This document shows positions 1 through 6,655 of a stretch of 13,013 nt of DNA, in pieces (the stretch's first letter is position 1; every line of letters begins with the position of its first letter). This DNA comes from CAVXAE01 sp044225565. GTDB taxonomy: Bacteria; Pseudomonadota; Gammaproteobacteria; Steroidobacterales; Steroidobacteraceae. Both the position numbers and the translations under genes were made by a program. Where the stretch lies: assembly GCA_044225565.1 (NCBI GenBank), contig JBGAIL010000136.1, forward strand, positions 1 to 13,013, read 5' to 3'. The notes beneath the pieces were generated by a model, which made no database searches, was not told the DNA's origin, and saw nothing but the letters and a program-made list of their open reading frames with translations.

Positions 1-545
1 ACGGCCGCCTGGTCGGCGGGCGCCAGCGGCACGCCCGGCGCAATGGGAGCGACTTCCTTCAGCTCCGTGCGCTCCACGGTGCGGGGCTGATGCACCACCA
101 GCGTGGCGGCGGCGATGTCTCCGAGGCGTTTGGAATCCCGGCGCACCAGCATGCTCACGATCGCGAAGCCGTAGAGCAGGGGCAGGAAGTCCGCGACGCG
201 CAGCAGGTTGCGCGTGAGCGAGGCAGCCGGCGTGACCGGCAGCCCGTCGTCCATCACCACTTTCAGCCCGAGCAGGCGCTTGCCCGGCGTCGCGCCGGAG
301 AGGCCGAGCTCGAAAGCGACGGGATAGAACCATTCGAGCGCGAACGCGAGGATCATCCAGAACGCGAAGCCGATGCCGCCGATGAAGGACGAGCCGATGG
401 CCGCGCAGTACAGGATGGCGAGACGGAAGAGCCAGTCGAGCAGGAAGGCGTAGAAGCGGACGCAGAGCCCCGCGGGGCGCATCTCGAGGAGGATGCCTTC
501 CGGGGTCTCCGCCGGAACGAGCGTGTCGAGGATCGCCGCCGTCAT
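1..545 (-). CDS. RDD-family membrane protein (3' end beyond the window)
   Basis: This frame reads from an ATG at 545 down through base 1 with no stop, giving about 181 residues of a protein cut by the left edge. The N-terminal part contains AGLCVRFYAFLLDW (R30, D37), the Arg/Asp signature of the first RDD transmembrane helix. It is followed by hydrophobic segments at about 41-62 and 63-80, the typical TPGKRLLGLKVV loop (about 86-96), a re-entry segment near 120-133, and LGDIAAATLVV (about 141-151), which normally ends the RDD domain. RDD proteins are small polytopic inner-membrane proteins of mostly unknown function. Related proteins often sit beside SpoIIM-like, MoxR and DUF58 genes, so such genes may lie just outside the window (inference). 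The residues after about 152 are a polar, proline-rich tail. The start lies 16 nt after the stop of the upstream RDD gene, so co-transcription is likely. No clear Shine-Dalgarno is seen at this start. Confidence 0.85.
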   Translation of the reverse strand, partial: MTAAILDTLVPAETPEGILLEMRPAGLCVRFYAFLLDWLFRLAILYCAAIGSSFIGGIGFAFWMILAFALEWFYPVAFELGLSGATPGKRLLGLKVVMDDGLPVTPAASLTRNLLRVADFLPLLYGFAIVSMLVRRDSKRLGDIAAATLVVHQPRTVERTELKEVAPIAPGVPLAPADQAA

Positions 546-557
546 GCCGCCGGCATG
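543..557. repeat. Small inverted repeat over the start of the left-edge RDD gene
   Basis: CATGCC and GGCATG are perfect 6-nt arms separated by 3 nt. One arm contains the ATG of the left-edge RDD gene. On the minus strand the other arm contains an ATG in another frame that opens a four-codon reading frame (MPAA). Its stop overlaps the RDD start as ATGA. The site could fold in mRNA over the initiation region, but the stem is short and may be chance. Confidence 0.3.
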
Positions 558-561
558 ACGC

Positions 562-1095
562 TCACGCTTTCACGACGATCGTGTCGGCGATCTTGTCGTG
601 CAAACAGCGGCGCTCCTCGCCGAAGATCCACAGGGAGTCGAGCAGCCCGTAGATGAGGCCGGCCACGGGCACCATCGTGATCAGCGTGTTGACCACGTTG
701 CGCAGCCAGAAGATGCGTCCCACCGAGGCTTTCGAGCCATCGACCCTCACCACCTTGATGCCGAGCAGCTTCTTGGCGATGGTCTGCCCGTTGCGCTGCA
801 CCAGGATGTACGTGATGACGGCCCAGGCCAGGGCGCCCACCAGCATGAACGTGCCGCCTGCGGCCATCGCGCCCATGACGGCGGCGGCATTCAGTTGTTG
901 CCGTGCCGCGGCGGCGACCAGCGCGCCGAAGGAGCCGGTCGCGAAGAGCGGGCCGTAGATGAGGATGCCGGCGATGATGCCATCGAGGATCGCGGCGATG
1001 AGGCGGATGAGCCGGTCGGCCTTCTCGAGGCCGCCGGTGGCGGCGACGTCGGCCACGGCCGCCTGAGGCGGCGCATAAGGATTCGGCGTATTCAT
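562..1095 (-). CDS. RDD-family membrane protein
   Basis: This 177-residue protein begins MNTPNPYAPPQA, a proline-rich cytosolic leader common in small RDD proteins. Hydrophobic segments lie at about 29-52 (with the R31...D38 signature), 73-100 and 134-157. Between the second and third is NGQTIAKKLLGIKVVRVDG (about 102-120), the usual RDD loop. LHDKIADTIVV at the C-terminus is the expected end of the domain. It is predicted to be an inner-membrane protein; the family has no general assigned biochemical role. The start is supported by a strong purine-rich Shine-Dalgarno (GGAGGGG) about 8 nt upstream. It is the upstream member of an RDD pair, 16 nt from the next gene. The two proteins differ in length and sequence, so they are diverged paralogues rather than a recent duplication. 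Confidence 0.9.
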   Translation of the reverse strand: MNTPNPYAPPQAAVADVAATGGLEKADRLIRLIAAILDGIIAGILIYGPLFATGSFGALVAAAARQQLNAAAVMGAMAAGGTFMLVGALAWAVITYILVQRNGQTIAKKLLGIKVVRVDGSKASVGRIFWLRNVVNTLITMVPVAGLIYGLLDSLWIFGEERRCLHDKIADTIVVKA

Positions 1096-1139
1096 CGAAG
1101 CAGCCCCTCCCTCAAGGGTCGAGGCTCTTGCCGGCCTCT

Positions 1140-1185
1140 GGCGGCCAGATTAGCCGCCGGGCCGCATTCCCGCAATGCGCGGCCC
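1140..1185. terminator. Two tandem hairpins downstream of dgcN
   Basis: Two inverted repeats lie back to back after dgcN. At 1140-1158, GGCGGC and GCCGCC flank a 7-nt spacer. At 1159-1185, GGGCCGCATT pairs with AATGCG...GCCC across a 5-nt loop with a 2-nt bulge; it touches the dgcN stop codon. Neither is followed by a T-run, so a canonical intrinsic terminator is not shown. They may protect the 3' end, separate dgcN from the RDD pair, or be a REP-like element. Confidence 0.4.
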
Positions 1186-2192
1186 TACTTGAAGGACTTC
1201 AGGGCCTCGACCAGCTTGCCGGGGCCCGTGGCCACCGGATCGAACGCCGGGATGCCGAGGCGCTTCCCGATCTCGCCCAGGTACTCGCCGCGCTTCGCCT
1301 CGCCGAGCCTGGAGGTGTTCACCGCGACGCCGACGCAGCGGATCGCCGGATTGGTGATGCGGCCGACCTGCAGGTTCAGATCGATGCAGCGCTCGAGCGT
1401 GGGGAGCGCGAAGTCCGGGTAGCCGTCGATGCTCTCGCGGCCGGCGTCGTGGCACAGCACGATGGCATCGGGCTGGGAGCCGTGCAGCAGGCCCGTGCTC
1501 ACGCCCGCGTACGCCGGATGGAACAGCGAGCCCTGGCCTTCGATGACGTCCCAGTGGTCGGCGTCGTTGTCGGGAGAGAGCCATTCCGCGGCGCCTGCGA
1601 TGAAATCCGCGATCACCGCGTCGATGGCGACGCCGCCGCCCGCGATGAGGATGCCGGTCTGGCCGGTGGCGCGGAAGGTCGCCTTGAAGCCGGCCTGCTG
1701 CATGCCGCGCGCGATGCTGAGCGCGGTGTACTTTTTTCCGACCGCGCAGTCCGTGCCGACGGCGAGGAGGCGCTTGCCGGTGCGCTTGCGGCCCGAGCCG
1801 ACGGGGAAGGCGCGATCCGCGTGCCGCACGTCGAAGAGCTTGCGGCCCGAGCGCTGCGCGGCCGCGGCGATCTCGGGCACGGTGCCGAGGCGCATGTGCA
1901 TGCCGCTCGCCACGTTGAGCCCTGCATCGATCGCCTGCACGATCGGAGCGATCCACGATGGCGCGATCCTGCCGCCGAAAGGCGCGACGCCGATGACGAG
2001 TGTCTGCGCTCCAGCATCGATCGCCTGCGCGGGCGTCATGTCCGGCACGCCGAGATCCACCTTGCACGCGGGAAGGCGCAGCTGGCCGACGCAGGCTTCA
2101 GGACGCCAGTCGACCAGGCCGAAGCCCGTCTTGGCGTCCAGCGGCGCGGCGACGTCGCCGAGGAACACGAGATACTTCTGCGGAATGACCAT
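1185..2192 (-). CDS. dgcN: D-glutamate N-acetyltransferase DgcN (DUF1611 family)
   Basis: The 335-residue protein is a full-length DUF1611 (DgcN) match. Family landmarks seen are VDWRPEACVGQLRLP (about 27-41), LGVPDMTPAQA (about 48-57), a nucleotide-binding P-loop GTDCAVGKKYT (146-156, G152-K153-K154), RATGQTGILIAGGGV (about 174-188), HWDVIEGQGSLFHPAYAG (213-230) and LLHGSQPDAIVLCH (235-248). In characterised systems DgcN N-acetylates D-glutamate and the partner DgcA, an enolase-superfamily racemase, converts the product to N-acetyl-L-glutamate. No dgcA is present here, so an exact D-glutamate role is inferred from family alone. The ATG at 2192 fits the conserved N-terminus (KYLVFLGD); only a weak AGGA about 13 nt upstream supports it. 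The gene follows the Lrp-type regulator on the same strand after a 144-bp gap and could be co-expressed with it. Confidence 0.85.
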   Translation of the reverse strand: MVIPQKYLVFLGDVAAPLDAKTGFGLVDWRPEACVGQLRLPACKVDLGVPDMTPAQAIDAGAQTLVIGVAPFGGRIAPSWIAPIVQAIDAGLNVASGMHMRLGTVPEIAAAAQRSGRKLFDVRHADRAFPVGSGRKRTGKRLLAVGTDCAVGKKYTALSIARGMQQAGFKATFRATGQTGILIAGGGVAIDAVIADFIAGAAEWLSPDNDADHWDVIEGQGSLFHPAYAGVSTGLLHGSQPDAIVLCHDAGRESIDGYPDFALPTLERCIDLNLQVGRITNPAIRCVGVAVNTSRLGEAKRGEYLGEIGKRLGIPAFDPVATGPGKLVEALKSFK

Positions 2193-2296
2193 GGGCTGCG
2201 CGATCCTGGATGTTTGAGTGCGGGACCGCGGCAGTATGCGTGGGTCGCGCGAGAGGATAACGCTGAAAGCGCGGCTCGGAGGCGCGCGAATCTGTC

Positions 2297-2335
2297 GCCG
2301 CGCGCGGGTCGAAAAGAGTAAACGCGACGCGCGGC
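2297..2335 (-). terminator. Candidate hairpin after the Lrp-type gene
   Basis: Perfect 8-nt arms GCCGCGCG and CGCGCGGC flank a 23-nt loop, starting just past the regulator's stop codon. The loop is long, and the short T-rich piece on the minus strand lies inside the loop rather than after the stem. It may reduce read-through into dgcN, but it is not a canonical Rho-independent terminator. Confidence 0.3.
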
Positions 2336-2336
2336 C

Positions 2337-2822
2337 TCAGTCTTGCGGATCTGCGAGCAGGCGGCCGAGTGGTACGCCGGCATACGGCTTGATGGACTTG
2401 GTCACTACATAAGTCCAGTAGCGCTCGATGCCGAGGTCCGCGCGCAGCGCCTTCTCTATTGCGGCCTGGTAGGCATCGATGTTCGCGACGACGAAGCGCA
2501 GGACGTAGTCCACCTCCCCGCCCACCGCCCAGCATTCCACGATCTCCGGAATCTGCGCGACCGCCTGCTCGAAGCGGCGGAAATCCTGCGTGCGGTGACT
2601 TTCCAGCGCCACGGGCACGATGACGTGAGTGAGCTGGGCGAGCCGCTCGAGCGCGACGTCCGCGTGATAGCCGCGCAGCACGCCCGATTCCTCGAGCTTG
2701 CGCACCCGCTCCCAGGTGGGGCTCGAGGTGAGGCCCACCTGATCCGCGAGCCGCGCGGTGGGCAGCCGGCCATCGGACTGCAGGGCCTCGAGGATCCTCA
2801 GGTCGAACTTGTCGAGCTTCAT
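2337..2822 (-). CDS. Lrp/AsnC-family transcriptional regulator (DoeX-like)
   Basis: The 161-residue product has the usual Lrp/AsnC length and order. An N-terminal winged helix-turn-helix spans about 3-52 (LDKFDLRILEALQSDGR, then LADQVGLTSSPTWERVRKLEESGVLRGYHA). It is followed by a RAM ligand-binding/oligomerisation domain at about 65-145, with the glycine loop VGGEVDYVLR (100-109). The start is set at the ATG at 2822 (MKLDKFDL) because family members begin here; the frame is open for 38 codons upstream but that stretch is arginine-rich and not family-like. Lrp proteins usually sense an amino acid and regulate themselves and a divergent target. Here the divergent genes are a semialdehyde dehydrogenase and an aminotransferase, matching the asnC/doeX arrangement of ectoine-catabolic loci. 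The real effector is unknown. Confidence 0.92.
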   Translation of the reverse strand: MKLDKFDLRILEALQSDGRLPTARLADQVGLTSSPTWERVRKLEESGVLRGYHADVALERLAQLTHVIVPVALESHRTQDFRRFEQAVAQIPEIVECWAVGGEVDYVLRFVVANIDAYQAAIEKALRADLGIERYWTYVVTKSIKPYAGVPLGRLLADPQD

Positions 2823-2855
2823 CGTGCGTGTCTCCGCGCCTCTCGCGAGCGCATT

Positions 2856-2877
2856 CTGCGGGTCGTGCCGGCCGCAG
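2856..2877. promoter_or_regulatory. Inverted repeat in the Lrp / dehydrogenase divergent region
   Basis: CTGCGG and CCGCAG are perfect 6-nt arms with a 10-nt spacer, lying 34 bp upstream of the regulator's ATG within the 146-bp divergent promoter region. Position and symmetry suit an operator for the adjacent regulator. It does not clearly match the AT-rich E. coli Lrp consensus, and no convincing -35/-10 pair could be assigned in either direction. Confidence 0.3.
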
Positions 2878-2968
2878 GAAATCCGGCTGGTTGCGCCCGG
2901 CCCGATCCGCAAACTCGTTGGCCGGGCCCCCCGCACACTGGCGTCCTGACGGATTATAGGAAAAACGC

Positions 2969-4468
2969 GTGGAAGTGCTGACCCCGGTACGCCCTAAACA
3001 AGGAATTCATTCGCGGCTCGCGGATCCGGAGCTCGTGCGCAGCCAGATCTACGTCGACGGGCGCTGGATGCCCGCGCGTGACGGTGGCCTGCAGCCGGTG
3101 CGGAATCCTGCGACCGGCGAGTGGCTTGGCTCCGTGCCTGCCGCCGGTGCCGCGGAGACCCGCATCGCAATCGAGGCCGCGCAGCGCGCATGGCCGGAAT
3201 GGCGCGCGCGCACTCCAGACTCGCGCGGCGCGATCCTGCGCAAGTGGGGAGAGCTGATGCGCGCGGCTAGCGAGGATCTCGCCCTCATCATGACGCTGGA
3301 GCAGGGCAAGCCGCTCGCCGAGGCGCGCGGTGAGATCAGCTACGCGGCGAGCTTCCTCGAATGGTTCGCGGAGGAGGGGCGTCGCGCTTATGGTGAAACG
3401 ATCCCGAGTCACAAGCCGCAGCGCCGGCTGCTGACCATTCGCCAGCCGATCGGTGTCACGGCGGCGATCACGCCGTGGAATTTTCCTTCCGCCATGATCA
3501 CCCGCAAGGCGGGCGCTGCGCTCGCTGCCGGATGCCCGATGGTCGTGAGGCCTGCGGACGAGACGCCGTTCTCGGCGCTCGCGCTCGCTGTCCTGGCGGA
3601 ACGGGCCGGCGTGCCTGCAGGCATCTTCTCCGTGGTCACGGGCGATGCCCGCACCATCGCCGCGGTTTTGACCGAAAGCAGTGCGGTGCGCGCGCTGTCC
3701 TTCACCGGATCGACGGAAGTGGGCCGCATCCTGCTCAAGCAAAGCGCCGACACCGTGAAGAAGGTTTCGCTGGAGCTCGGGGGGCACGCGCCATTCATCG
3801 TGTTCGACGACGTCACCGTCGGGCGTGCCGCGCAGCTGGCGCTCGGCGCCAAGTTCGCGACGTCGGGGCAGGACTGTCTCGCCGCGAACCGCATCATCGT
3901 GCACCGGCGCATCTATGAGGAGTTCGTCGAGGCGTTCACGGCACTCACCGCCGGAATGGGCGTGGGCAACGGCCTCGATCCGGACGTCGTCATCGGCCCG
4001 CTCATGTCGGAGAGCGCCGTGGAGCGCTGCGAGCGCCAGGTGAGCGACGCGGTGCAGCACGGCGCGAAGGTGCGCTGCGGCGGCAAGCGCCATTCCGCCG
4101 GCCCGCTCTTCATGCAACCCACCGTGCTCAGCGATGCGACCCGCGAGATGTCCATCTGGCGGGAGGAGACTTTCGGCCCCGTCGCGGCGATCGCGCCGTT
4201 CGACACCGAGGACGAGGCCATCGCCGTCGCCAACGACACCGAGTATGGCCTCGCCGCCTATATCTGCACGAACGACCTCGGGCGCGCGCTGCGCGTCGGC
4301 GAGGCGCTGGAGTACGGCATGGTGGCGGTGAACACGGACAGCTTCACCGGCCCGCCGATCCCCTTCGGCGGCATGAAGCAGTCCGGGCTCGGCCGTGAAG
4401 GCTCGCGCCACGGCCTCGACGAGTATTCCGAGATCAAGTACCTGTGCCTGTCGGTGGACGCCGCCTGA
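2969..4468 (+). CDS. NAD(P)-dependent semialdehyde dehydrogenase (GabD/Ssd/DoeC-like)
   Basis: This 499-residue aldehyde dehydrogenase oxidises an aldehyde, probably an amino-acid-derived semialdehyde, to the acid with NAD(P)+. Landmarks are TPWNFP with the oxyanion Asn (N171), the cofactor-binding FTGSTEVGR (245-253), the general base in LELGGHAPF (E269), the catalytic thiol in SGQDCLAANR (C303), and EETFGPV (399-405). The closest recognisable subfamily is succinate-semialdehyde dehydrogenase; in ectoine loci the homologous ssd/doeC product oxidises aspartate semialdehyde. VVRPADETPFS (192-202) has Arg where many relatives have Lys in the cofactor-binding KPA motif. Initiation is at a GTG at 2969, with AGG about 8 nt upstream. 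It is the first gene of a two-gene operon with the aminotransferase 47 nt downstream, divergent from the Lrp-type regulator, which probably controls it. Confidence 0.92.
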   Translation: MEVLTPVRPKQGIHSRLADPELVRSQIYVDGRWMPARDGGLQPVRNPATGEWLGSVPAAGAAETRIAIEAAQRAWPEWRARTPDSRGAILRKWGELMRAASEDLALIMTLEQGKPLAEARGEISYAASFLEWFAEEGRRAYGETIPSHKPQRRLLTIRQPIGVTAAITPWNFPSAMITRKAGAALAAGCPMVVRPADETPFSALALAVLAERAGVPAGIFSVVTGDARTIAAVLTESSAVRALSFTGSTEVGRILLKQSADTVKKVSLELGGHAPFIVFDDVTVGRAAQLALGAKFATSGQDCLAANRIIVHRRIYEEFVEAFTALTAGMGVGNGLDPDVVIGPLMSESAVERCERQVSDAVQHGAKVRCGGKRHSAGPLFMQPTVLSDATREMSIWREETFGPVAAIAPFDTEDEAIAVANDTEYGLAAYICTNDLGRALRVGEALEYGMVAVNTDSFTGPPIPFGGMKQSGLGREGSRHGLDEYSEIKYLCLSVDAA

Positions 4469-4515
4469 CGGGAAGCCCGTTTCGAACGAAGCCATCCGAA
4501 CGAAGAAAGCCGATC

Positions 4516-5904
4516 ATGAACGACATTGCGAAAAGCCCCGAAGCCCTGCAGCGCCAGGACCGCGCCTCCATCCTGCACCCGTTCACTCCGCTCAAGCAGT
4601 TCTCGAGCGGCGAGGCGGCGGGCCGCATCGTCACGGGCGGCTCGGGCATCCGCATCCGCGACCAGGCGGGGCGGGAGCTCATCGATGCCTTCGCGGGCCT
4701 CTATTGCGTGAACGTCGGCTACGGCCGCCGCGAGATCGCGGATGCGATCCACGAGCAGGCGCTCGAGCTCGCGTACTACCACGCCTATGCGGGGCACTCG
4801 AACGAGCCGGCGATCCGGCTCTCGCAGCGCGTGCTCGCGATGACGCCGGGCAAGATGAAGCGCATCTACTACGGCATGTCCGGCTCGGACGCGAACGAGT
4901 CGCTGGTCAAGATCGTCTGGTACTACAACAACGCGCTCGGCCGGCCGAAGAAAAAGAAGATCATCTCGCGCTGGCGCGGATATCACGGCGGCACCGTGAT
5001 CTCGGGCAGCCTCACGGGCCTCGAGGTGTATCACCGTGCGTTCGACCTGCCGCAGGGCCCTGTCCTGCACACGAGCACGCCTCACGCATACTGGAACGCG
5101 CCGCCGGAGATGAGCGAGCGCGACTTCTCGCGCCAGCTCGCGCGCGAGCTCGAGGAGATGATCGAGCGTGAAGGGGCGGACACGGTCGCCGCGTTCATCG
5201 GCGAGCCCATGCTGGGCACGGGCGGCCTCATTCCGCCGCCGGAAGGCTATTGGGAAGAGATCCAGAAAGTGCTGCGCCGGCACGACATCCTGCTCATCGC
5301 GGACGAAGTCGTGTGCGGCTTCGGTCGCATGGGCACGCCCTTCGGCTGCCATTACTTCGGCATCGAGCCGGATCTCATCACCGTCGCGAAGGGGCTGACG
5401 AGCGCCTACCTGCCGCTCTCCGGCGCCATCGTGGGCGAGAAGGTGTGGGCGGTGCTCGAGCAGGGCTCGGACACCTACGGGCCGTTCGCACACGGGTACA
5501 CCTACTCGGCGCATCCGCTCTGTGCGGCAGCGGGGCTCGCGAACCTCGAGCTGATCGAGCGCGAGAAGCTCATCCCGCACGTCGCGGAGGTCGGCGCCTA
5601 TTTCGTGAAGCGGTTGAAGGAGACGTTCGACGGCCGGCCTTACGTCGCCGAAATGCGCGGTGCGGGCCTGCTGGGGGCGATCGAATTCGCGGCGGATCCG
5701 AAGGCGCGGCGTCGCTTCGACGCCGGCCAGAAGGTCGGCGCGCAGTTGTCAGCGGCCTGCCTCGAAGAGGGTGTGATCAGCCGCGCCATGCCGCACGGCG
5801 ACATCCTCGGCTTCGCGCCTCCATTCGTCATCACGCGCGACGAAGTCGACGACGTGCTCAAGCGCGTCGCGAAGGCGGTCGAGCGGGTGACCGCGAAGCT
5901 CTGA
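4516..5904 (+). CDS. Class-III PLP-dependent aminotransferase (omega-amino acid/diamine type)
   Basis: The 462-residue protein is a full-length class-III transaminase. Visible elements are GMSGSDANE (120-128, phosphate-binding region), RGYHGGT (154-160), IADEVVCGFGRMG (261-273, with the cofactor-pairing Asp D263), VAKGLTSAYLPL with the PLP Schiff-base lysine K292, and TYSAHPLCAAAGLANLE (329-345). The N-terminal ILHPFTPLKQF and overall pattern resemble putrescine/omega-amino acid:pyruvate aminotransferases, and also the atf/doeD aminotransferase of ectoine loci, which handles diaminobutyrate. Transfer from a terminal amine would create the semialdehyde used by the dehydrogenase encoded 47 nt upstream, so the two enzymes plausibly act in sequence. 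The start is placed at the ATG at 4516 (MNDIAKSP), because the 24 in-frame codons before it overlap the dehydrogenase gene and do not look family-like. Its ribosome-binding site is weak. Confidence 0.93.
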   Translation: MNDIAKSPEALQRQDRASILHPFTPLKQFSSGEAAGRIVTGGSGIRIRDQAGRELIDAFAGLYCVNVGYGRREIADAIHEQALELAYYHAYAGHSNEPAIRLSQRVLAMTPGKMKRIYYGMSGSDANESLVKIVWYYNNALGRPKKKKIISRWRGYHGGTVISGSLTGLEVYHRAFDLPQGPVLHTSTPHAYWNAPPEMSERDFSRQLARELEEMIEREGADTVAAFIGEPMLGTGGLIPPPEGYWEEIQKVLRRHDILLIADEVVCGFGRMGTPFGCHYFGIEPDLITVAKGLTSAYLPLSGAIVGEKVWAVLEQGSDTYGPFAHGYTYSAHPLCAAAGLANLELIEREKLIPHVAEVGAYFVKRLKETFDGRPYVAEMRGAGLLGAIEFAADPKARRRFDAGQKVGAQLSAACLEEGVISRAMPHGDILGFAPPFVITRDEVDDVLKRVAKAVERVTAKL

Positions 5905-5922
5905 GAGCGGAGTGCGGCGGTT

Positions 5923-5946
5923 GCGGCGCTCTAAGCTAAGCGCCGC
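5923..5946. terminator. Hairpin between convergent genes
   Basis: Perfect 8-nt arms GCGGCGCT and AGCGCCGC flank an 8-nt loop between the aminotransferase and the second racemase gene, which converge here. The racemase stop codon lies in the loop. There is no T-tract on either strand. A shared bidirectional terminator or 3'-end stabiliser is plausible. Confidence 0.4.
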
Positions 5947-6655
5947 GACCCCGCGCCATGCTCATGACGAGATCGGCCGCGGTATGGAAATCGCTCACCG
6001 GAATTCCGGTGAGCCCGCGTATCTCCTCCGCGAACGGGCAGAACGCCGAGCACTCGAGCAGGACTGCTCCAACGGAGCCGGCCGGTTCGAGCGCGCGCCG
6101 CACCGTAGCCAGCACGTCCTCACGCAGTTGCGCCAGCTCGATCTCGGGTTGTGGCGCGGCGAGCGCGCGCCAGCTGGCCGAGTCTTCGATTCCCGTCACG
6201 ACGATCCGGTCGAAGGGCGGCTCGGCACCGCCGGCGTGCAGGAAGCGCGCGTCGAGCTGCCGCCGGTCGTAAGTGAGCACGGCCAGCTTGCGGCTCGGGG
6301 CTAGCGTGTTTAGCAACAGCGGAAGCAAGAGCAGAGAGGACATGAGCACGGGCACGCGGACTCGCGCCGCAACGGCTTGCTGATACACCGCAGCGAATCC
6401 GCACGAAGCGATGATCGCCCGCGCGCCCCGGCTTTCGAGCCGTAGCGCGGCCTCGCAGTAGGCATCGCCGAGAGCGGGATCGGCCGCGACGATCCGGCTC
6501 ACGTAGGCATCCCGCGCGGTCTCGTAGATCACCGGATAAGGGTACGAGCGTTCGTTGCCCACGCAGCCCGGGAACGTGAGGGGGCGGTTCGCCAGCTCGA
6601 TGACCCCGAGCGGCGCCGCGCTGGGCTGCGATCCGCAAGCCATCGAGGGGGTCAT
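5936..6655 (-). CDS. Aspartate/glutamate racemase-family protein (second of pair)
   Basis: The 239-residue protein belongs to the Asp/Glu/hydantoin racemase superfamily, whose members use one or two cysteines for proton transfer (racemases) or decarboxylation (arylmalonate/maleate types). Both motifs are present: IIASCGFAAVYQ with C85, and LLECSAFCPFAEEI with C202. The segment IPVSDFHTAADLVM (218-231) is the usual C-terminal active-site element. It is a diverged paralogue of the protein encoded immediately upstream. The ATG at 6655 is chosen because it overlaps the upstream stop as ATGA, a coupling arrangement; ATG codon 5 is an alternative. Upstream in-frame codons lie inside the other gene. 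In ectoine loci a protein of this superfamily (EutA) is common, so an epimerase or EutA-like role is possible. The substrate is not determinable. Confidence 0.88.
   Translation of the reverse strand: MTPSMACGSQPSAAPLGVIELANRPLTFPGCVGNERSYPYPVIYETARDAYVSRIVAADPALGDAYCEAALRLESRGARAIIASCGFAAVYQQAVAARVRVPVLMSSLLLLPLLLNTLAPSRKLAVLTYDRRQLDARFLHAGGAEPPFDRIVVTGIEDSASWRALAAPQPEIELAQLREDVLATVRRALEPAGSVGAVLLECSAFCPFAEEIRGLTGIPVSDFHTAADLVMSMARGRGA

Noticed and set aside
2823..2936. Upstream extension of the Lrp-type protein by 38 residues
   Set aside because: The extra part is Arg/Gly/Pro-rich, unlike any Lrp N-terminus, and occupies the divergent promoter region. The ATG at 2822 gives the standard length.
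2955..2960. TATAGG as a -10 element for the dehydrogenase operon
   Set aside because: It would place the transcription start at the GTG itself, has no matching -35, and its AGG serves better as the ribosome-binding site.
2954..4495. A 513-codon open frame on the minus strand opposite the dehydrogenase gene
   Set aside because: Arg/His/Ala/Glu-rich, with no domain pattern. It mirrors the third-codon GC bias of the clear dehydrogenase gene on the plus strand.
4258..5580. A 440-codon minus-strand frame opposite the aminotransferase gene
   Set aside because: Low-complexity Arg/Ala/Val composition without recognisable motifs; the plus strand encodes a complete class-III aminotransferase.
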